Counted from the stretch's first letter, positions 16,408 to 25,433 are shown. The stretch is DNA of 45,385 nt from an uncultured Flavobacteriales bacterium (GCA_913058295.1 CAJXRD010000022.1:1-45385); one strand, 5' to 3'. A program made the numbers and translations. Notes: a model not told the origin generated them from the letters alone.

Positions 16408-17214
16408 TTACTTTAAACTCTCTAATAATTTTTCAGCAACCAATTCAGACGAAGCAGGATTTTGACCTGTAATTAAATTTCCATCTTGAATAGCATAGGC
16501 TGCCCAATCTTCTTTTTTAGAATAGATCCCACCATTTTCACTCAACATATCTTCCACTAAAAATGGGACTACTTCTGTAAGTCCAACTGCTGCTTCTTCT
16601 GTATTTGTAAAACCTGTTACTTTTTTGCCTTTTACTAACGGATTTCCATTTGCATCTTTAACATTTTTTAAAGCTGCTGGAGCGTGACATACAAAAGCAA
16701 TCGGTTTTTCTTGACTATTAAACTTTTCGATTAGAGCAATAGAAGTTGCATCGTTTGCTAAATCCCATAATGGACCATGGCCCCCTGGGTAAAATACAGC
16801 GTCAAAATCATCTGGATTAATATCTGCTAACATTACAGTATTGGCTATTTTTTCTTTTGCAACAGCATCGGCATTAAAACGATCTGTGTCCTCAGTTGCA
16901 GCATCTGGAGAATCACTACTTGGGTCTATTGGTGCAGCCCCACCTTTTGGACTTGCAATAGTAATAGCTGCCCCCTTGTCTAATAATGTATAATATGGAT
17001 TTGCAAATTCTTCTACCCAAAATCCTGTTTTCTTTCCTGTATCTCCCAATTTATCATGAGAGGTTAATACAAATAATATTTTCATTTGTTTTTCTTCTTT
17101 TACTTCTGTTTTTTCTTCTGAAACTTTTTCAGAAGTTGTTTCTTGTTTTGTTTCTTTACAACTTGATACCACAATTATTGTTAGCATTAATGTTACTATT
17201 TTCAATGTTTTCAT
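16408..17214 (-). CDS. DJ-1/PfpI-family lipoprotein (Hsp31-like)
   Basis: A 268-residue protein with a lipoprotein signal (lipobox VSSC, lipidated Cys-19), a Glu/Lys-rich linker (20-43) and a DJ-1/PfpI domain that starts at MKILFVLTSHDK. The nucleophile elbow is AFVCHAPAAL with Cys-176 followed by His; YPGGHGPLWDL carries the oxyanion region. Relatives are glyoxalase III or chaperone-like enzymes that detoxify methylglyoxal. Most are cytosolic, so the lipoprotein form is slightly unusual. It is the last gene of a minus-strand unit behind a TetR regulator and a nitroreductase, suggesting a stress-detoxification operon. Confidence 0.92.
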   Translation of the reverse strand: MKTLKIVTLMLTIIVVSSCKETKQETTSEKVSEEKTEVKEEKQMKILFVLTSHDKLGDTGKKTGFWVEEFANPYYTLLDKGAAITIASPKGGAAPIDPSSDSPDAATEDTDRFNADAVAKEKIANTVMLADINPDDFDAVFYPGGHGPLWDLANDATSIALIEKFNSQEKPIAFVCHAPAALKNVKDANGNPLVKGKKVTGFTNTEEAAVGLTEVVPFLVEDMLSENGGIYSKKEDWAAYAIQDGNLITGQNPASSELVAEKLLESLK

Positions 17215-17241
17215 AATGATATTAATAAGATATTTTTAAAT

Positions 17242-17874
17242 TTATTCAATTACAGTCACTAAATCTTCTGTGCTTTTTCTTACTTTTTTTAGGCTTACCA
17301 ACCAATCGCTATCTGTATCTCTATATCCAATAGGCAACATAACACAGCTTCTTAAACCTTTTTTATCTAAGCCTAATATTTTATCTACCTCAGTAGGCTC
17401 GAATCCTTCTAAAGGTGTTGCATCAACCCCTTCGTAGGAAGCGGCAATAATTGCAGCTGAAAAGGCAATATATGCTTGTTTGGCGGCATGGTTAAAATTT
17501 TCTTCAGCATCTTTTTGTGGATAGGAGCCTAATAGCATTTGGCGATAGTTTTCCCAACCTTCGTTTTTAAACCCACGTACCTCATTCGTTAAGTCAAACA
17601 TTTTATTTATTCTTTCTTCTGTATAAGTATCCCAAGCAGCAAAAACCAGTAGGTGAGAGCAATCTGTGATTACAGATTGGTTCCAAGATACAGGTCTTAT
17701 AGCTTCTTTAACCGCTTGACTTTTAACAACAATTATTTCAAAAGGTTGTAATCCACTAGAAGTTGGTGCTAAACGAGCTGCTTCAATAATATTGTCTATT
17801 TTTTCTTGAGGCACTTTTTTCCCATTCATTGATTTTGCAGCGTATCTCCAATTTAATTTGTCTATTAATTCCAT
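17242..17874 (-). CDS. Nitroreductase-family NAD(P)H oxidoreductase (first)
   Basis: A 210-residue FMN-dependent nitroreductase of the NfsB type. It begins with the family pattern LNWRYAAKSMNGKKVPQEKIDNIIEAARLAPTSSGLQPFE (FMN-binding start) and has the later segment LEGFEPTEVDKILGLDKKGL with GYRDTDSD near the end. It reduces nitro groups, quinones or similar using NAD(P)H in the cytosol. It lies 29 bases after the TetR gene and 27 before the DJ-1 gene, so it is in one operon with them. A paralogue is at 44497. Confidence 0.92.
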   Translation of the reverse strand: MELIDKLNWRYAAKSMNGKKVPQEKIDNIIEAARLAPTSSGLQPFEIIVVKSQAVKEAIRPVSWNQSVITDCSHLLVFAAWDTYTEERINKMFDLTNEVRGFKNEGWENYRQMLLGSYPQKDAEENFNHAAKQAYIAFSAAIIAASYEGVDATPLEGFEPTEVDKILGLDKKGLRSCVMLPIGYRDTDSDWLVSLKKVRKSTEDLVTVIE

Positions 17875-17903
17875 GGTTTTTAATTTATTATTTTTTGTTA
17901 ATT

Positions 17904-18482
17904 TTAATTTTTTATACTGTTCCAGGCAGCTTGAAAAGCTTCCTCCATATGCTCATTATTTAATTTAAATGTCTCTCGTTTTTGAGCCATCATTAAAAAA
18001 GATAATGGATTTATGGAATAAGCATATAATATATAATCTGAAAAAGGTTTTATAATACCTTCCTTTTTACCACGAGCCCAAAGGTCGAGTAGGGGTTGTA
18101 GATGCTTAATACCTTCTTGTCTGCTCTCTTCATCGATTATTGGTGTATTATCACATTGCGCTAAAAAGAACGCATTTTCACATTCTATTAGCTTGAAATC
18201 TGCAATTCGTTTCCAGATATGTTTAAATCCATCTTCTACAGATAATTTTTCAGTATAATTTTTAAAGGCATAATCTGAATATTTTGCTTTTACTTCTATA
18301 TAGGTTTGGTTTACCAAGTCTTGCTTATTTTCAAAATATAAATAAATAGTAGCAGGAGAAACATTTGCCATTTTAGCAATCTTATTCATGGCAGTTGCAT
18401 GGAAACCATTATTGTTTACTAAGTCTATGGTTGCCTTAATAAGTGCATTTCGTTTGTCTATGCTTTTTTGAAGTGTAGCCAT
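17904..18482 (-). CDS. TetR/AcrR-family transcriptional regulator
   Basis: A 192-residue repressor. The N-terminal helix-turn-helix is clear (HATAMNKIAKMANVSPATIYLYFENKQDLV, about residues 24-53) and the C-terminal ligand-binding part is variable. It is the first gene of the unit with the nitroreductase and DJ-1 genes. A 14-bp perfect palindrome in its own promoter is the obvious operator, so it probably represses its own operon until a toxic compound binds. Confidence 0.93.
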   Translation of the reverse strand: MATLQKSIDKRNALIKATIDLVNNNGFHATAMNKIAKMANVSPATIYLYFENKQDLVNQTYIEVKAKYSDYAFKNYTEKLSVEDGFKHIWKRIADFKLIECENAFFLAQCDNTPIIDEESRQEGIKHLQPLLDLWARGKKEGIIKPFSDYILYAYSINPLSFLMMAQKRETFKLNNEHMEEAFQAAWNSIKN

Positions 18483-18501
18483 CTGTTATTCATTTAGAGT
18501 A

Positions 18502-18509
18502 CAAATTTA
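18502..18509 (-). promoter_or_regulatory. -7 element of the TetR operon
   Basis: On the minus strand TAAATTTG perfectly matches TAnnTTTG, 19 bases before the TetR start. No good -33 TTG is seen at the usual distance; the palindrome at 18515-18528 fills the spacer. Confidence 0.6.
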
Positions 18510-18514
18510 CACAA

Positions 18515-18528
18515 AATGAACGTTCATT
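18515..18528. promoter_or_regulatory. TetR-type operator palindrome
   Basis: AATGAACGTTCATT is a 14-bp perfect palindrome of the kind bound by TetR-family dimers. It sits between the -7 and -33 positions of the tetR-nitroreductase-DJ-1 promoter, so binding would block transcription. Confidence 0.75.
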
Positions 18529-18619
18529 CTTTTTTATTAACAAAATTTTATAAAGCTTATTGAAAACAATAAAATCAATTTTAAAAAAAACGATAACTTA
18601 GCAAAACAATCTGTGATTT

Positions 18620-20311
18620 ATGCGAAATAGAATCTGTTTACTATTATTAGCCGTTTTGCCCTTATTGGTTTATTCTCAAATAAATACTTCAGAAGTTGCA
18701 ATAGACTCTATAAAAAGCTCCACAAAAGCACAAAGCAATTCAGCAACCAATGCACCAGTTGTTTTACGTAAGGATACCTTATTTTATATTAATACTAATA
18801 TAGATGGTTATCCAGCAATTATAAGAGCAAGGGATATATCGGATAGACTAACAATCTTAACAGAGGATTATAATCCATTATTAGATAGTATTTACTCGAT
18901 TCCACAAGAAAACTATATAGAATCTAAAATCAATGATAAGTTATTATTTGTCACAACGGCACAAGATGTTGAACAACAAGAATTAACGATTACTGAACTG
19001 GCAAAGTTTAGAGTAAAAGTCATAACAGAAAGTTTGGCGGTAGAACCTGAAGTCTCCAATATAGATAAATTAAAAAACATAGGTTTTTTTCTACTTTCTT
19101 TAGGAGTCCTTATTGGGATGATCAAGTTTATTAACTTCCTTTTTAGAAAATTAAATGGAAGGCTTTCAAAAATAGAAAAGAAGTTCTTAAAAAAGAATGG
19201 CTATATATTAAAGTATTTTATTCCGAAGAATACGGCAAACATATTTGTATTTATCGCAAATATTATTAGAATCATTATTATTATATTATTTTTTCTAGTC
19301 TATTCTCCATTTATGTTTAGCTTCTTTCCTTGGGCTAGACATGTCGTAGGCTTATTTTATGGCTATATATCAACTCCTATAAAGTATATGTTTTATGGAT
19401 TTGTAGATTTTATTCCATCCTTATTTTTTATTATTATCATTTCCTTTTTCGCCCGGTATATAGTAAGGGTAGGAAAAGAAATCGCATTAGATATTGATGC
19501 AAGCAAGCTTATATTCAAAAATTTTCATAAAGATTGGGCCATGCCTACTGAAAAGATTTTTAGAGTGCTTGTTTATGCTATGTCACTAATATTAATTTTT
19601 CCATACATCCCTGGTTCTGGCTCTTCCGCCTTTCAAGGGGTTTCTATTTTTATTGGAGCTATTATTTCCTTTGGTTCTACTTCAGCTATTTCAAACATCA
19701 TTGCTGGTATTGTGATTACTTATATGCGTCCTTTTCAGTTAGGTGACCGTGTGAAAATTAATGGTATTGTTGGAGATGTTGTTGAAAAAACCATTTTGAT
19801 TACCCATTTAAATACTGCTAAAAACGAAGATGTTACTATCCCAAATGCAAATATTTTGTTGGGGACTATTACCAATTATAGTAAGAATAAAGAGAACTTT
19901 ATAATACTTCATACTACCATAACTTTGGGTTATGATTTGCCTTGGCAGACAGTCGAAAAACTATTATTAGCTGCTGCAAACAACACCCAATTGATAGAAA
20001 AGGAACCCATACCTTTTGTGCTTCAAACCAGCTTGGACGATTATTATGTTTCGTATGAATTGAATGTATATACTAAACATGATAAAAAAATGCCATTTAT
20101 TTATTCTGAAATACACAAAAATATCTTAGAAATATTTAATGATGCAGGAGTCGAAATATTATCGCCAGCTTATATGGCAGCGAGAGATGGATCTTTAACA
20201 ACAGTACCTAGTAAATTAAAACCAGAAGATAAAAGCCCATTAACAAAAATAGTAGATCATCTTACGGGTAGAAATCAGGAAATTAAAATATCTAAACCAT
20301 TAGATGAGTAG
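18620..20311 (+). CDS. MscS-family mechanosensitive channel with signal peptide
   Basis: A 563-residue small-conductance mechanosensitive channel. A signal peptide (1-19, ending VYSQ) leads into a periplasmic domain of about 130 residues, then several membrane helices from about 153 to 390. The pore-lining helix is in the stretch from FIGAIISFGSTSAISNIIAGIVI, directly followed by the MscS beta domain (RPFQLGDRVKINGIVGDVVE ... HLNTAKNEDVTIPNANIL). It lets solutes out under osmotic shock. It is transcribed away from the tetR operon with a 137-base gap, so the TetR operator could also affect it. Confidence 0.92.
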   Translation: MRNRICLLLLAVLPLLVYSQINTSEVAIDSIKSSTKAQSNSATNAPVVLRKDTLFYINTNIDGYPAIIRARDISDRLTILTEDYNPLLDSIYSIPQENYIESKINDKLLFVTTAQDVEQQELTITELAKFRVKVITESLAVEPEVSNIDKLKNIGFFLLSLGVLIGMIKFINFLFRKLNGRLSKIEKKFLKKNGYILKYFIPKNTANIFVFIANIIRIIIIILFFLVYSPFMFSFFPWARHVVGLFYGYISTPIKYMFYGFVDFIPSLFFIIIISFFARYIVRVGKEIALDIDASKLIFKNFHKDWAMPTEKIFRVLVYAMSLILIFPYIPGSGSSAFQGVSIFIGAIISFGSTSAISNIIAGIVITYMRPFQLGDRVKINGIVGDVVEKTILITHLNTAKNEDVTIPNANILLGTITNYSKNKENFIILHTTITLGYDLPWQTVEKLLLAAANNTQLIEKEPIPFVLQTSLDDYYVSYELNVYTKHDKKMPFIYSEIHKNILEIFNDAGVEILSPAYMAARDGSLTTVPSKLKPEDKSPLTKIVDHLTGRNQEIKISKPLDE

Positions 20312-20355
20312 GGGGCTGTATCTTTTCTATTGAATAAAAAAATCAAATAAAGATT

Positions 20356-20925
20356 ATGAAACTAAACCTGGCCTTTTACCTTATTGTATTTTTAATTTCT
20401 TTATCAGTATTATCACAAGAAAAAAAACCTTCTGAAATCTTTTGGGAAACCTTAAAATCTCATTGTGGCGAAGCTTATGAAGGAAAACTAGTATTGCCCG
20501 AAGAAGATGAAGCTTTTGGTAGAAAGAAACTTGTTATGCACCTAAGAAGCTGCACTGATAATGAGATAAAAATCCCCTTTTATGTAGGAGATGATAAATC
20601 AAGGACTTGGATTCTTACGAATAACGAAGGTATCATTACATTAAAACATGTACACCGCCATAAGGATGGATCCGAGGATGATATTAACTTTTACGGCGGC
20701 ACCTCAAGTAATGCTGGTAAAGAAGATATCCAGTTTTTTCCTGCAGATGTTCATACACAAAAAATGATTCCTGCAGCAGCGACTAATGTCTGGTGGATAA
20801 CTATAGATAAAAAAACCTTTAGTTATAATTTAAAAAGACTAGGGACAGATCGTATTTTTAAAGTAGTTATGTATTTAAGCAAGCCTATTCCTGAACCAGA
20901 GGCACCTTGGGGTTGGAATGACTAA
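20356..20925 (+). CDS. Secreted protein of unknown function
   Basis: A 189-residue exported protein: signal peptide 1-20 (LIVFLISLSVLSQ), then a compact domain containing two Cys residues (in SHCGEAYEG and LRSCTD) that may form a disulfide. Other notable segments are the His-rich HVHRHKDGSEDD and a Trp-rich end (APWGWND). I do not recognise a named family. It follows the MscS gene by 44 bases on the same strand and may share its transcript. Confidence 0.75.
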   Translation: MKLNLAFYLIVFLISLSVLSQEKKPSEIFWETLKSHCGEAYEGKLVLPEEDEAFGRKKLVMHLRSCTDNEIKIPFYVGDDKSRTWILTNNEGIITLKHVHRHKDGSEDDINFYGGTSSNAGKEDIQFFPADVHTQKMIPAAATNVWWITIDKKTFSYNLKRLGTDRIFKVVMYLSKPIPEPEAPWGWND

Positions 20926-21015
20926 TAGATTTGAATCTTAATTTTCAAAGATTATTAATTGAATAAGATAGTTTTTTACGAATGAAAACTTTGATATTTT
21001 AAATGCAAAAAATAC

Positions 21016-21027
21016 GGATTGCAATCC
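21016..21027. promoter_or_regulatory. 12-bp perfect palindrome GGATTGCAATCC
   Basis: It lies 41 bases before the J-domain/KTSC gene, in a 143-base gap. It could be an operator for an unknown regulator or part of a small intergenic repeat. Confidence 0.35.
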
Positions 21028-21068
21028 ATTAAAAAGATGTAGTTTCGCGCCTCAATAAAATATTGGTT

Positions 21069-21518
21069 ATGAAGCGTATAAGTGAGTACAAGAAATTATT
21101 TGGTGTTGAAAAAGAAATTGATTTAAAATTTCTTAAAAAGAGTTACCGAAATTTAGTAAAAGAATGGCATCCAGATAAATTCCAAAATGGGGACGCTTTA
21201 CAGGAAGAGGCAGAGATGATTAGCCGAAAAGTTATTGATGGCTACCATTTCTTAGTGAGTATAGCACCTGAAACTAAAGAGAAAAATTTACCAGCATATA
21301 CTGAAACGATTAGCAATTCAGCAATTTCAGATTATAATCATAAAGGTTTATTGTTAGAAATCACCTTTACAGACGGTACTACCTATGAATATTTTGGGAT
21401 CACAAAAAAGGTATATCAAAAAATGATAAATGCAGGGAATTTAAATCGCTTTGCGAAACGTTCTATTTATCCAAACGCTACTTACAGAAAATCAAAACGA
21501 ATTTTAGAAGAGGCATAA
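21069..21518 (+). CDS. J-domain and KTSC-domain protein
   Basis: A 149-residue two-domain protein. Residues 1-70 are a DnaJ-like J domain with the essential HPD in KEWHPDKF. Residues about 80-145 are a KTSC domain (SNSAISDYNHKGLLLEITFTDG ... YQKMINAG ... GNLNRFAKRSIY), a small domain named after lysyl-tRNA synthetases. ATG at 21069 is preferred; a TTG two codons earlier is open but less likely. A J domain implies cooperation with DnaK. It is followed after 24 bases by the zinc/SDR gene, so the two may act together. Confidence 0.85.
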   Translation: MKRISEYKKLFGVEKEIDLKFLKKSYRNLVKEWHPDKFQNGDALQEEAEMISRKVIDGYHFLVSIAPETKEKNLPAYTETISNSAISDYNHKGLLLEITFTDGTTYEYFGITKKVYQKMINAGNLNRFAKRSIYPNATYRKSKRILEEA

Positions 21519-21542
21519 TAGTCTATTAATTATAGGAGGGTA

Positions 21543-23090
21543 GTGGAACAAGACAATATTCAAATCATTTCAGCAGAAGAAATAGACAAGTGTATTTTGG
21601 TATTAGAACAATTAGTTTCGGATACCAATCAGATATTTGAGCTATCAGAAGTGAAAAGAACTGCTTTGTTAAAGGCTTCTGGAAAGCTTTCTCGGCCAAG
21701 TCGAGAAGAGTTTTCTCGTCGGAAAAAAGATGCGAAAAAAGCGGCAAAACGTAAAATGATTGCCAAAGATACCCATGCAAGAAAATCTACAGGAATTCGA
21801 TCTGCCCGTGAAGCTGCATTATTTGTAGCTCCTAAACTACTAGCTGCAGCATCCATACCAGAGAATACCTTAGAATTAGAATCTCCTAGAAACTGTTATG
21901 TTTGTAAAACAGTATTCACAAAATTGCATCATTTTTATGATACGATGTGTACCACTTGTGGTGATATAAATTATACCAAACGTTTCCAAACTACAGACTT
22001 AAAAGATCAAGTGGCAGTAATTACAGGTTCTAGATTAAAAATAGGATACCATATTACATTAATGTTATTGCGTTCTGGGGCTACTGTGGTTGCAACTACA
22101 CGATTTCCTGCAGATTCTGCTATTCGATTTTCTAAAGAAGATGATTATAATCAATGGAGGGATCGCTTGCATATTCATGGGTTAGATTTACGACACATCC
22201 CCAGTGTAGAAATATTCTGTAATTATATAGAGCAAAAATATGATCGATTAGATATTTTAATCAATAATGCAGCACAAACTGTAAGAAGACCTTCTGGATT
22301 TTATTTTCATTTAATGGAAAATGAAAAATTGCCTATCGATCAACTTCCAATATTAGCACAAGGTTTATTAAAAGATCATAGCAATTGTTTGCAAGAATTA
22401 TCAGATTTAAGTGTCGGTACTACAAAAACGAGTAAAAATAATATACTGCCTGTTACTTGGCACGGACCGGAGCCTGGTATCGGATTACGTAATTCAGCAG
22501 CACTTTCTCAAATTCCTTATAGTTTTGATAATTCCTTGCAAACTGCCGAGGTTTTCCCTGAAGGAAAATTAGATGCAGATTTGCAACAGGTGGATTTAAG
22601 AAAAACCAATAGTTGGCGTTTAAAACTGGGTGAAATTGAAACTACAGAAATGGTAGAAGTGCAATTAGTAAATGCAGTAGCCCCTTTTGTATTATGCAAT
22701 CGTTTATCTAATTTAATGATGAAGGAAAACACAGGTAAGAAGCATATTATCAATGTTTCTGCAATGGAAGGCAAGTTTCATCGATTTAAAAAAGCGGACA
22801 GACATCCACATACAAATATGGCGAAAGCAGCCTTAAATATGTTAACTCACACCTCTGCAGCAACCTTTGCAAAATCTGGCGTTTATATGAATGCAGTGGA
22901 TACAGGTTGGGTAACCGATGAAGATCCTGCAGAATTATCTAAAAAGAAAGTAGAGATTCACGATTTTCAACCTCCATTAGATATTGTTGATGGAGCTGCA
23001 AGAGTATTAGATCCATTAATAGATGGTATCAATACTGGAAAGCATTGGTCTGGAAAATTTTTAAAAGATTATTTCCCTATAGATTGGTAG
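21543..23090 (+). CDS. Large SDR-family oxidoreductase with N-terminal zinc finger
   Basis: A 515-residue protein with a GTG start; no ATG fits before residue 73. Residues 1-115 are helical and basic; 118-139 hold two CxxC pairs (Cys-118/121 and 136/139) that should bind zinc; from about 153 a Rossmann fold of the short-chain dehydrogenase class follows, with TGSRLKIG as the nucleotide loop, NNAAQ, and the Ser of NVSAMEG. The catalytic Tyr is replaced: the sequence is TNMAK instead of YxxxK. The Lys remains. An insertion of about 100 residues precedes the active site. This looks like a conserved, uncharacterised SDR family. The perfect AGGAGGG at 21534 is only 2 bases from the start. Confidence 0.85.
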   Translation: MEQDNIQIISAEEIDKCILVLEQLVSDTNQIFELSEVKRTALLKASGKLSRPSREEFSRRKKDAKKAAKRKMIAKDTHARKSTGIRSAREAALFVAPKLLAAASIPENTLELESPRNCYVCKTVFTKLHHFYDTMCTTCGDINYTKRFQTTDLKDQVAVITGSRLKIGYHITLMLLRSGATVVATTRFPADSAIRFSKEDDYNQWRDRLHIHGLDLRHIPSVEIFCNYIEQKYDRLDILINNAAQTVRRPSGFYFHLMENEKLPIDQLPILAQGLLKDHSNCLQELSDLSVGTTKTSKNNILPVTWHGPEPGIGLRNSAALSQIPYSFDNSLQTAEVFPEGKLDADLQQVDLRKTNSWRLKLGEIETTEMVEVQLVNAVAPFVLCNRLSNLMMKENTGKKHIINVSAMEGKFHRFKKADRHPHTNMAKAALNMLTHTSAATFAKSGVYMNAVDTGWVTDEDPAELSKKKVEIHDFQPPLDIVDGAARVLDPLIDGINTGKHWSGKFLKDYFPIDW

Positions 23091-23125
23091 TATCTATAAT
23101 TGTAGTTCTAAAAATATAATTCACA

Positions 23126-23133
23126 TATATTTG
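23126..23133 (+). promoter_or_regulatory. -7 element of the dihydrouridine synthase gene
   Basis: TATATTTG perfectly matches TAnnTTTG, 15 bases before the ATG. A TTG at 23100-23102 is 23 bases upstream, slightly longer than the usual 19-21. Confidence 0.55.
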
Positions 23134-23148
23134 CCCCAAGCATAAACT

Positions 23149-24093
23149 ATGAGTATTACTCTTCTATCTTCGCCTTTACAAGGTTTTACCGATTTTCGTT
23201 TTAGAAATGCACAAAATAAATATTTTGGAGGTATAGATACTTTTTATGCACCTTATATACGCTTAAATGGTAAATTGAAAATAAAATCCTCGTATGAACG
23301 TGATTTATTACCCGCACACAATACTGCTTTAGAAGTGATACCACAAGTAATGACAAATGATGCCGATGAGTTTTTGTTTGTTGTTAAATACATACAACAA
23401 TTGGGTTATAAAGAACTCAATTGGAATTTAGGTTGTCCATATCCAATGGTTACCAATCGAGGAATGGGTTCCGGTTTAATTTGTGATCCAAATAAAATTG
23501 ACACCATTTTGCATCGAGTCCACAATGAAACGGATATCTTAGTCTCAATGAAGATGAGAATGGGTTATGAAAACAGTAATGAAATACTACACACTTTTCC
23601 TATTCTAGATAAATACCCGCTAAAAAATGTTGCGATACATGCACGTATTGGAAAACAATTGTACAAAGGAGGCGTAGATTTGGAGGCCTTTCAAAAATGC
23701 ATCGATGTAGCAACACACAAATTATATTATAATGGTGATATTACTAGTGTGGATCAGTTTAAAAAAATGAAAGAACGTTTCCCTAGTATTGATCATTTTA
23801 TGATAGGTCGTGGTTTAATTTCTGATCCATTTTTACCTAGTATGATAAAAAAGGACATTACAGAATATCCTGAAAATCGATGGGAATTATTTGAATCTTT
23901 TCATAACGAAATATACCAACAATACGATGCTGCATTATCTGGTCCAACACCCATAAAAATGAAGATGTTAGGGTTTTGGGAATACTTTTCACAATCCTTT
24001 TCTAATCCACAAAAAACCTATAAAAAGATAAAAAAAGCAAATAATCCTATAAGATATAAACAGGCTGTAAAAGAAATTTTAAATAACGAGTAA
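23149..24093 (+). CDS. tRNA-dihydrouridine synthase
   Basis: A 314-residue flavoenzyme of the Dus family, which reduces uridines in the tRNA D-loop with FMN and NADPH. It begins with the family pattern LSSPLQGFTDFRFR and has NWNLGCP with the catalytic Cys-96, MKMRMG, the His motif AIHARIGKQLYKGG, and the FMN-phosphate loop YNGDI and MIGRGLISDP. The overall pattern is closest to DusC-type proteins. It ends only 5 bases from the stop of the convergent thiamine-phosphate synthase-like gene. Confidence 0.93.
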   Translation: MSITLLSSPLQGFTDFRFRNAQNKYFGGIDTFYAPYIRLNGKLKIKSSYERDLLPAHNTALEVIPQVMTNDADEFLFVVKYIQQLGYKELNWNLGCPYPMVTNRGMGSGLICDPNKIDTILHRVHNETDILVSMKMRMGYENSNEILHTFPILDKYPLKNVAIHARIGKQLYKGGVDLEAFQKCIDVATHKLYYNGDITSVDQFKKMKERFPSIDHFMIGRGLISDPFLPSMIKKDITEYPENRWELFESFHNEIYQQYDAALSGPTPIKMKMLGFWEYFSQSFSNPQKTYKKIKKANNPIRYKQAVKEILNNE

Positions 24094-24098
24094 CCAAT

Positions 24099-24740
24099 CT
24101 ATTTAAGCGTATAACGTTGCTCTGCAGTTGAAGATGCATTTAGTAATTGGTTGAATGTTTTTATCATATTAAAATCACGAGTAATTCCTTTGGAAACTGC
24201 TATTCCAGAAATTCCCGTTTCTAAAATGTTTGTAACATCCTCTTTGGTGATACCTCCAGCAGCAAGTATTGGTGTTTCGGTTTTTAACGCTTCTATAATT
24301 GCTGCATAACCGTTTAAGCCTAAAACTGTTGTTGAATTATCTTTGCTTGTTTTAAATCTAAAGGGAGCTAAACTAATATAATCGACTTCTTTAGCAATTA
24401 ATATCTCACATTCTTGAAGTGTGTTTGCTGTAGCTCCAATAATTTGCCAAGGAAATAAATAATCTCTAACAATAGTAGGGCAGGAGTCTGTTGTTTCTAG
24501 ATGAACACCATCTGCTTTTACTTCTTTTGCGATTATATAATGATCGCTAATTAGTAACCTGGTTTGATATTGAGAAGTTATTTCTCTAGCGGCATTGGCT
24601 ATTTTCAATATTTCTTTTTCGGCAACACTTTTTAAACGTAATTGTACTAATTCTGCACCAGACGTACAAGCACTTTGTATGCTATCCAGATGTTCTTTTG
24701 GAGAATTTCCTTGAGATATATAATGTAATTTAGGTATCAT
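24099..24740 (-). CDS. Thiamine-phosphate synthase-like protein (ThiE/TenI family)
   Basis: A 213-residue TIM-barrel protein. Family features include GAELVQLRLKS near the start, LLISDHYIIAKEVKADGVHLETTDSCP, GATANTLQECEIA-like sequence and ILAAGGITKEDVTNILETGISGIAVSKGI. ThiE joins the thiazole and pyrimidine halves of thiamine; TenI is a related thiazole aromatase. The usual ThiE site sequence VGLDDLPV is altered here (VHLETTDSC) with no other thi gene nearby, so TenI-like function is possible. It is preceded by a half-size helicase gene 36 bases upstream. Confidence 0.85.
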   Translation of the reverse strand: MIPKLHYISQGNSPKEHLDSIQSACTSGAELVQLRLKSVAEKEILKIANAAREITSQYQTRLLISDHYIIAKEVKADGVHLETTDSCPTIVRDYLFPWQIIGATANTLQECEILIAKEVDYISLAPFRFKTSKDNSTTVLGLNGYAAIIEALKTETPILAAGGITKEDVTNILETGISGIAVSKGITRDFNMIKTFNQLLNASSTAEQRYTLK

Positions 24741-24776
24741 TTAGTCTTTGTATTTGGAATTAAATCATTAGTACTA

Positions 24777-25388
24777 TTAACCCTTTACAGTTTTAGAGTA
24801 TTCCATAAAATGAGATTTAAAACGTAATAGGATTGGCTGCATTTTTTCTGAATAAAAGACATACTGGCATTTTTTAATACTTTGCGTAATTGACATCAGT
24901 GCAGTATAGGATGATTTTTGAACTAGAAATTCAGCATCATCAATACTAAATATTTTTAATTGAGAAGTGCTAACACCATTTAATAAGAACAATTGGTTCA
25001 AGGTCTTTGGGGTAGCAATAAGAATGTCTGTACCTTCAAAAATTTCTGATTTTTGCATATCAATGTGAATCAGTTCATGCCCAACATAAATACGTAAAGA
25101 ATTATACTTAGTATATCTAAGAAAAAGACCATTTAATTCTATGGCTCTCTCCTTGTTTTCTACTAAAACTATAGCTCTTGGGGCATTTCCAGATGCTTCA
25201 CATTTTAATTTTTGCAAGGTAGTAAGTATCAAGGTGGTCGTTTTTCCACTATCTTTTGAAGCAGTGCAAAATACATTGGCGCCACTTTTAATGATAGGGA
25301 TACTTTTACTCTGAAAAGGTGTGGGGCTTATTATTTCTAATTTCTCAAGCGTCTCTTTTATATCGGGATTTAATTTTTTAAAAGGCAT
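24777..25388 (-). CDS. Half-length, degenerate DEAD-box helicase-like protein
   Basis: A 203-residue protein equal to only the first RecA-like domain of a DEAD-box helicase. The Q-motif region PTPFQSKSIPIIKSG is good, but Walker A reads ASKDSGKTT, motif II DDAE instead of DEAD and motif III YSE instead of SAT. The second helicase domain is absent and no remnant follows; the thiE-like gene starts 36 bases later. The reading frame is intact, so this looks like a kept, specialised protein rather than a fresh pseudogene. It might bind nucleotide or RNA without unwinding it. Confidence 0.85.
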   Translation of the reverse strand: MPFKKLNPDIKETLEKLEIISPTPFQSKSIPIIKSGANVFCTASKDSGKTTTLILTTLQKLKCEASGNAPRAIVLVENKERAIELNGLFLRYTKYNSLRIYVGHELIHIDMQKSEIFEGTDILIATPKTLNQLFLLNGVSTSQLKIFSIDDAEFLVQKSSYTALMSITQSIKKCQYVFYSEKMQPILLRFKSHFMEYSKTVKG

Positions 25389-25433
25389 AGGTTTAAAGAA
25401 ATAAAGATTGGTATAGTATTTATATAATTATGG

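Noticed and set aside
21063-21068. TTG start two codons before the ATG of the J-domain gene
   Set aside because: ATG at 21069 is available and no family residue is gained by the TTG.
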